The notes under the pieces were generated by a model that saw only the letters and a list, made by a program, of their open reading frames with translations, ran no database searches and was not told where the DNA came from. A DNA stretch of 64,000 nucleotides from Sulfuricurvum sp. (lineage in GTDB: Bacteria; Campylobacterota; Campylobacteria; Campylobacterales; Sulfurimonadaceae), in contig NZ_JAQUHV010000004.1 of assembly GCF_028681615.1 (NCBI RefSeq), forward strand, positions 124,001 through 188,000, given 5' to 3'. This document shows positions 63,485 to 64,000 of the stretch, piece by piece. Each line of letters begins with the position of its first letter. Position 1 is the stretch's first letter. Made by a program: the position numbers and the translations under genes.

Positions 63485-64000
63485 TTAAACGTCTCTCACA
63501 TTCCAACGATCGGCATCAATTTGTTCTGCCACTGTTTTAAGATGCTCCAAAAAAGTCTCTCTTGAGACTTCTTTTGCACCCAAACTTTTGAGATGATTCG
63601 TCGGAACCTGACAATCGATAAAAGAGTACCCCCAACTGCTCAAATGTTCAATCAGTACGGCAAAAGCGACTTTGGAAGCATCGGATACTTTGGCAAACAT
63701 CGATTCACCGCAAAATACCCTTCCCACACTCACACCATACAATCCACCGACTAAATTACCGTTTTGATATGCTTCGACACTGTGTGCATACCCAAGTGCG
63801 TGAAGCGTTTCATAGGCTTCTATCATCTCAGGCAAAATCCAACTCCCCTTCTGCCCGCGTCGAGGCGCTGCACTGCATTCTCGTATGACCTGAGAAAAAG
63901 CCGAATCAAACCGGACTTCAAACTGTGGTATTTTTTTACGTAAAGAGCGGCTTATTTTAAATTCATCCAGCTCCAATATGAGTCTAGGATCGGGTGACCA
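63485..64000 (-). CDS. aat: Leucyl/phenylalanyl-tRNA-protein transferase, 5'-truncated
   Basis: The gene runs off the right edge; 172 residues are visible. The frame is open to base 64000, and the first residues WSPDPR belong to the family's WWSPDPR motif, so roughly 40-50 residues are missing. GSWILPEMIEAYETLHALGYAHSVE and GGLYGVSVGRVFCGESMF are diagnostic, and DCQVPTNHLKSLGA closes the domain. The enzyme adds Leu or Phe to the N-terminus of proteins, marking them for ClpS/ClpA degradation. Confidence 0.94.
   Translation of the reverse strand, partial: WSPDPRLILELDEFKISRSLRKKIPQFEVRFDSAFSQVIRECSAAPRRGQKGSWILPEMIEAYETLHALGYAHSVEAYQNGNLVGGLYGVSVGRVFCGESMFAKVSDASKVAFAVLIEHLSSWGYSFIDCQVPTNHLKSLGAKEVSRETFLEHLKTVAEQIDADRWNVRDV

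Noticed and set aside
1-64000. CRISPR array, prophage or insertion sequence
   Set aside because: I saw no regularly spaced direct repeats, cas, integrase, phage or transposase genes anywhere in the window.

Overview
The window is a gene-dense chromosomal segment of a free-living member of the Campylobacterota, most likely close to Sulfuricurvum or Sulfurimonas. This rests on recognisable gene content and order, not on a database search. The run rplY-pth-lptG-lysA-HAD-pheA-hisC-fliF-fliG-fliH-dxs matches the order I know from Campylobacter jejuni (Cj0311-Cj0321). The run pssA-psd-like-ftsH-prmA-cheY matches the flank of its N-glycosylation/LOS locus. A cbpA-hspR pair with a HAIR operator is also typical of the phylum. 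I recognised no tRNA, rRNA, CRISPR array, insertion sequence or prophage, and no gap between genes exceeds 300 bases.

Layout. 1-5.3 kb: truncated trypsin-like protease, DUF502 membrane protein, M3 peptidase, secreted nuclease/phosphatase-fold protein, CHAD protein. 5.3-9.5 kb: ung, hspR, cbpA (heat-shock regulation), purH, and a second DNA glycosylase. 9.5-13.6 kb: a D,D-carboxypeptidase and a zinc-uptake cluster (znuB, znuA, outer-membrane barrel, small His/Cys protein) with no ATPase gene. 13.6-18.0 kb: an Mla-type lipid transport operon (STAS-permease fusion, ATPase, MCE protein, lipoprotein) coupled to phosphofructokinase. 18.0-25.4 kb: SDR39U1, NIF3-like protein, cytochrome c, serB with a small HTH-like protein, metF-like gene, serS, large TPR protein. 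25.4-32.3 kb (minus strand): pssA, degenerate Psd homologue, ftsH, prmA, cheY, hisA, hisH, PglG-like sensor. 32.4-38.3 kb: waaC-htrB, dUTPase, and an ovoA / C-S lyase / flavin split-barrel operon. 38.4-46.3 kb: signalling block with a PAS-GGDEF protein, a CetA/CetB-like energy-taxis pair, and a YfiR-like plus GGDEF pair divergent from a TonB-dependent receptor. 46.3-64 kb: pgeF, dxs and the long rplY-to-fliH operon, pilT, tal, a DUF4105/DUF3015 pair, and a truncated aat.

The most unusual signal is a roughly 70-base element present three times (817-887 and 32320-32392 on the plus strand, 35016-35083 on the minus strand). A 28-base core is almost invariant, while hairpins on both sides change sequence but keep their pairing, which is the covariation expected of a structured RNA or a folding mobile repeat. 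Other points of interest: an OvoA lacking its methyltransferase domain next to a likely OvoB lyase; a Psd homologue that has lost its catalytic His and self-cleavage Gly-Ser; a HAD hydrolase with DxQ in place of DxD; several genes whose -10 box lies 5-7 bases before the start codon (probable leaderless mRNAs); and seven convergent gene pairs with overlapping 3' ends.
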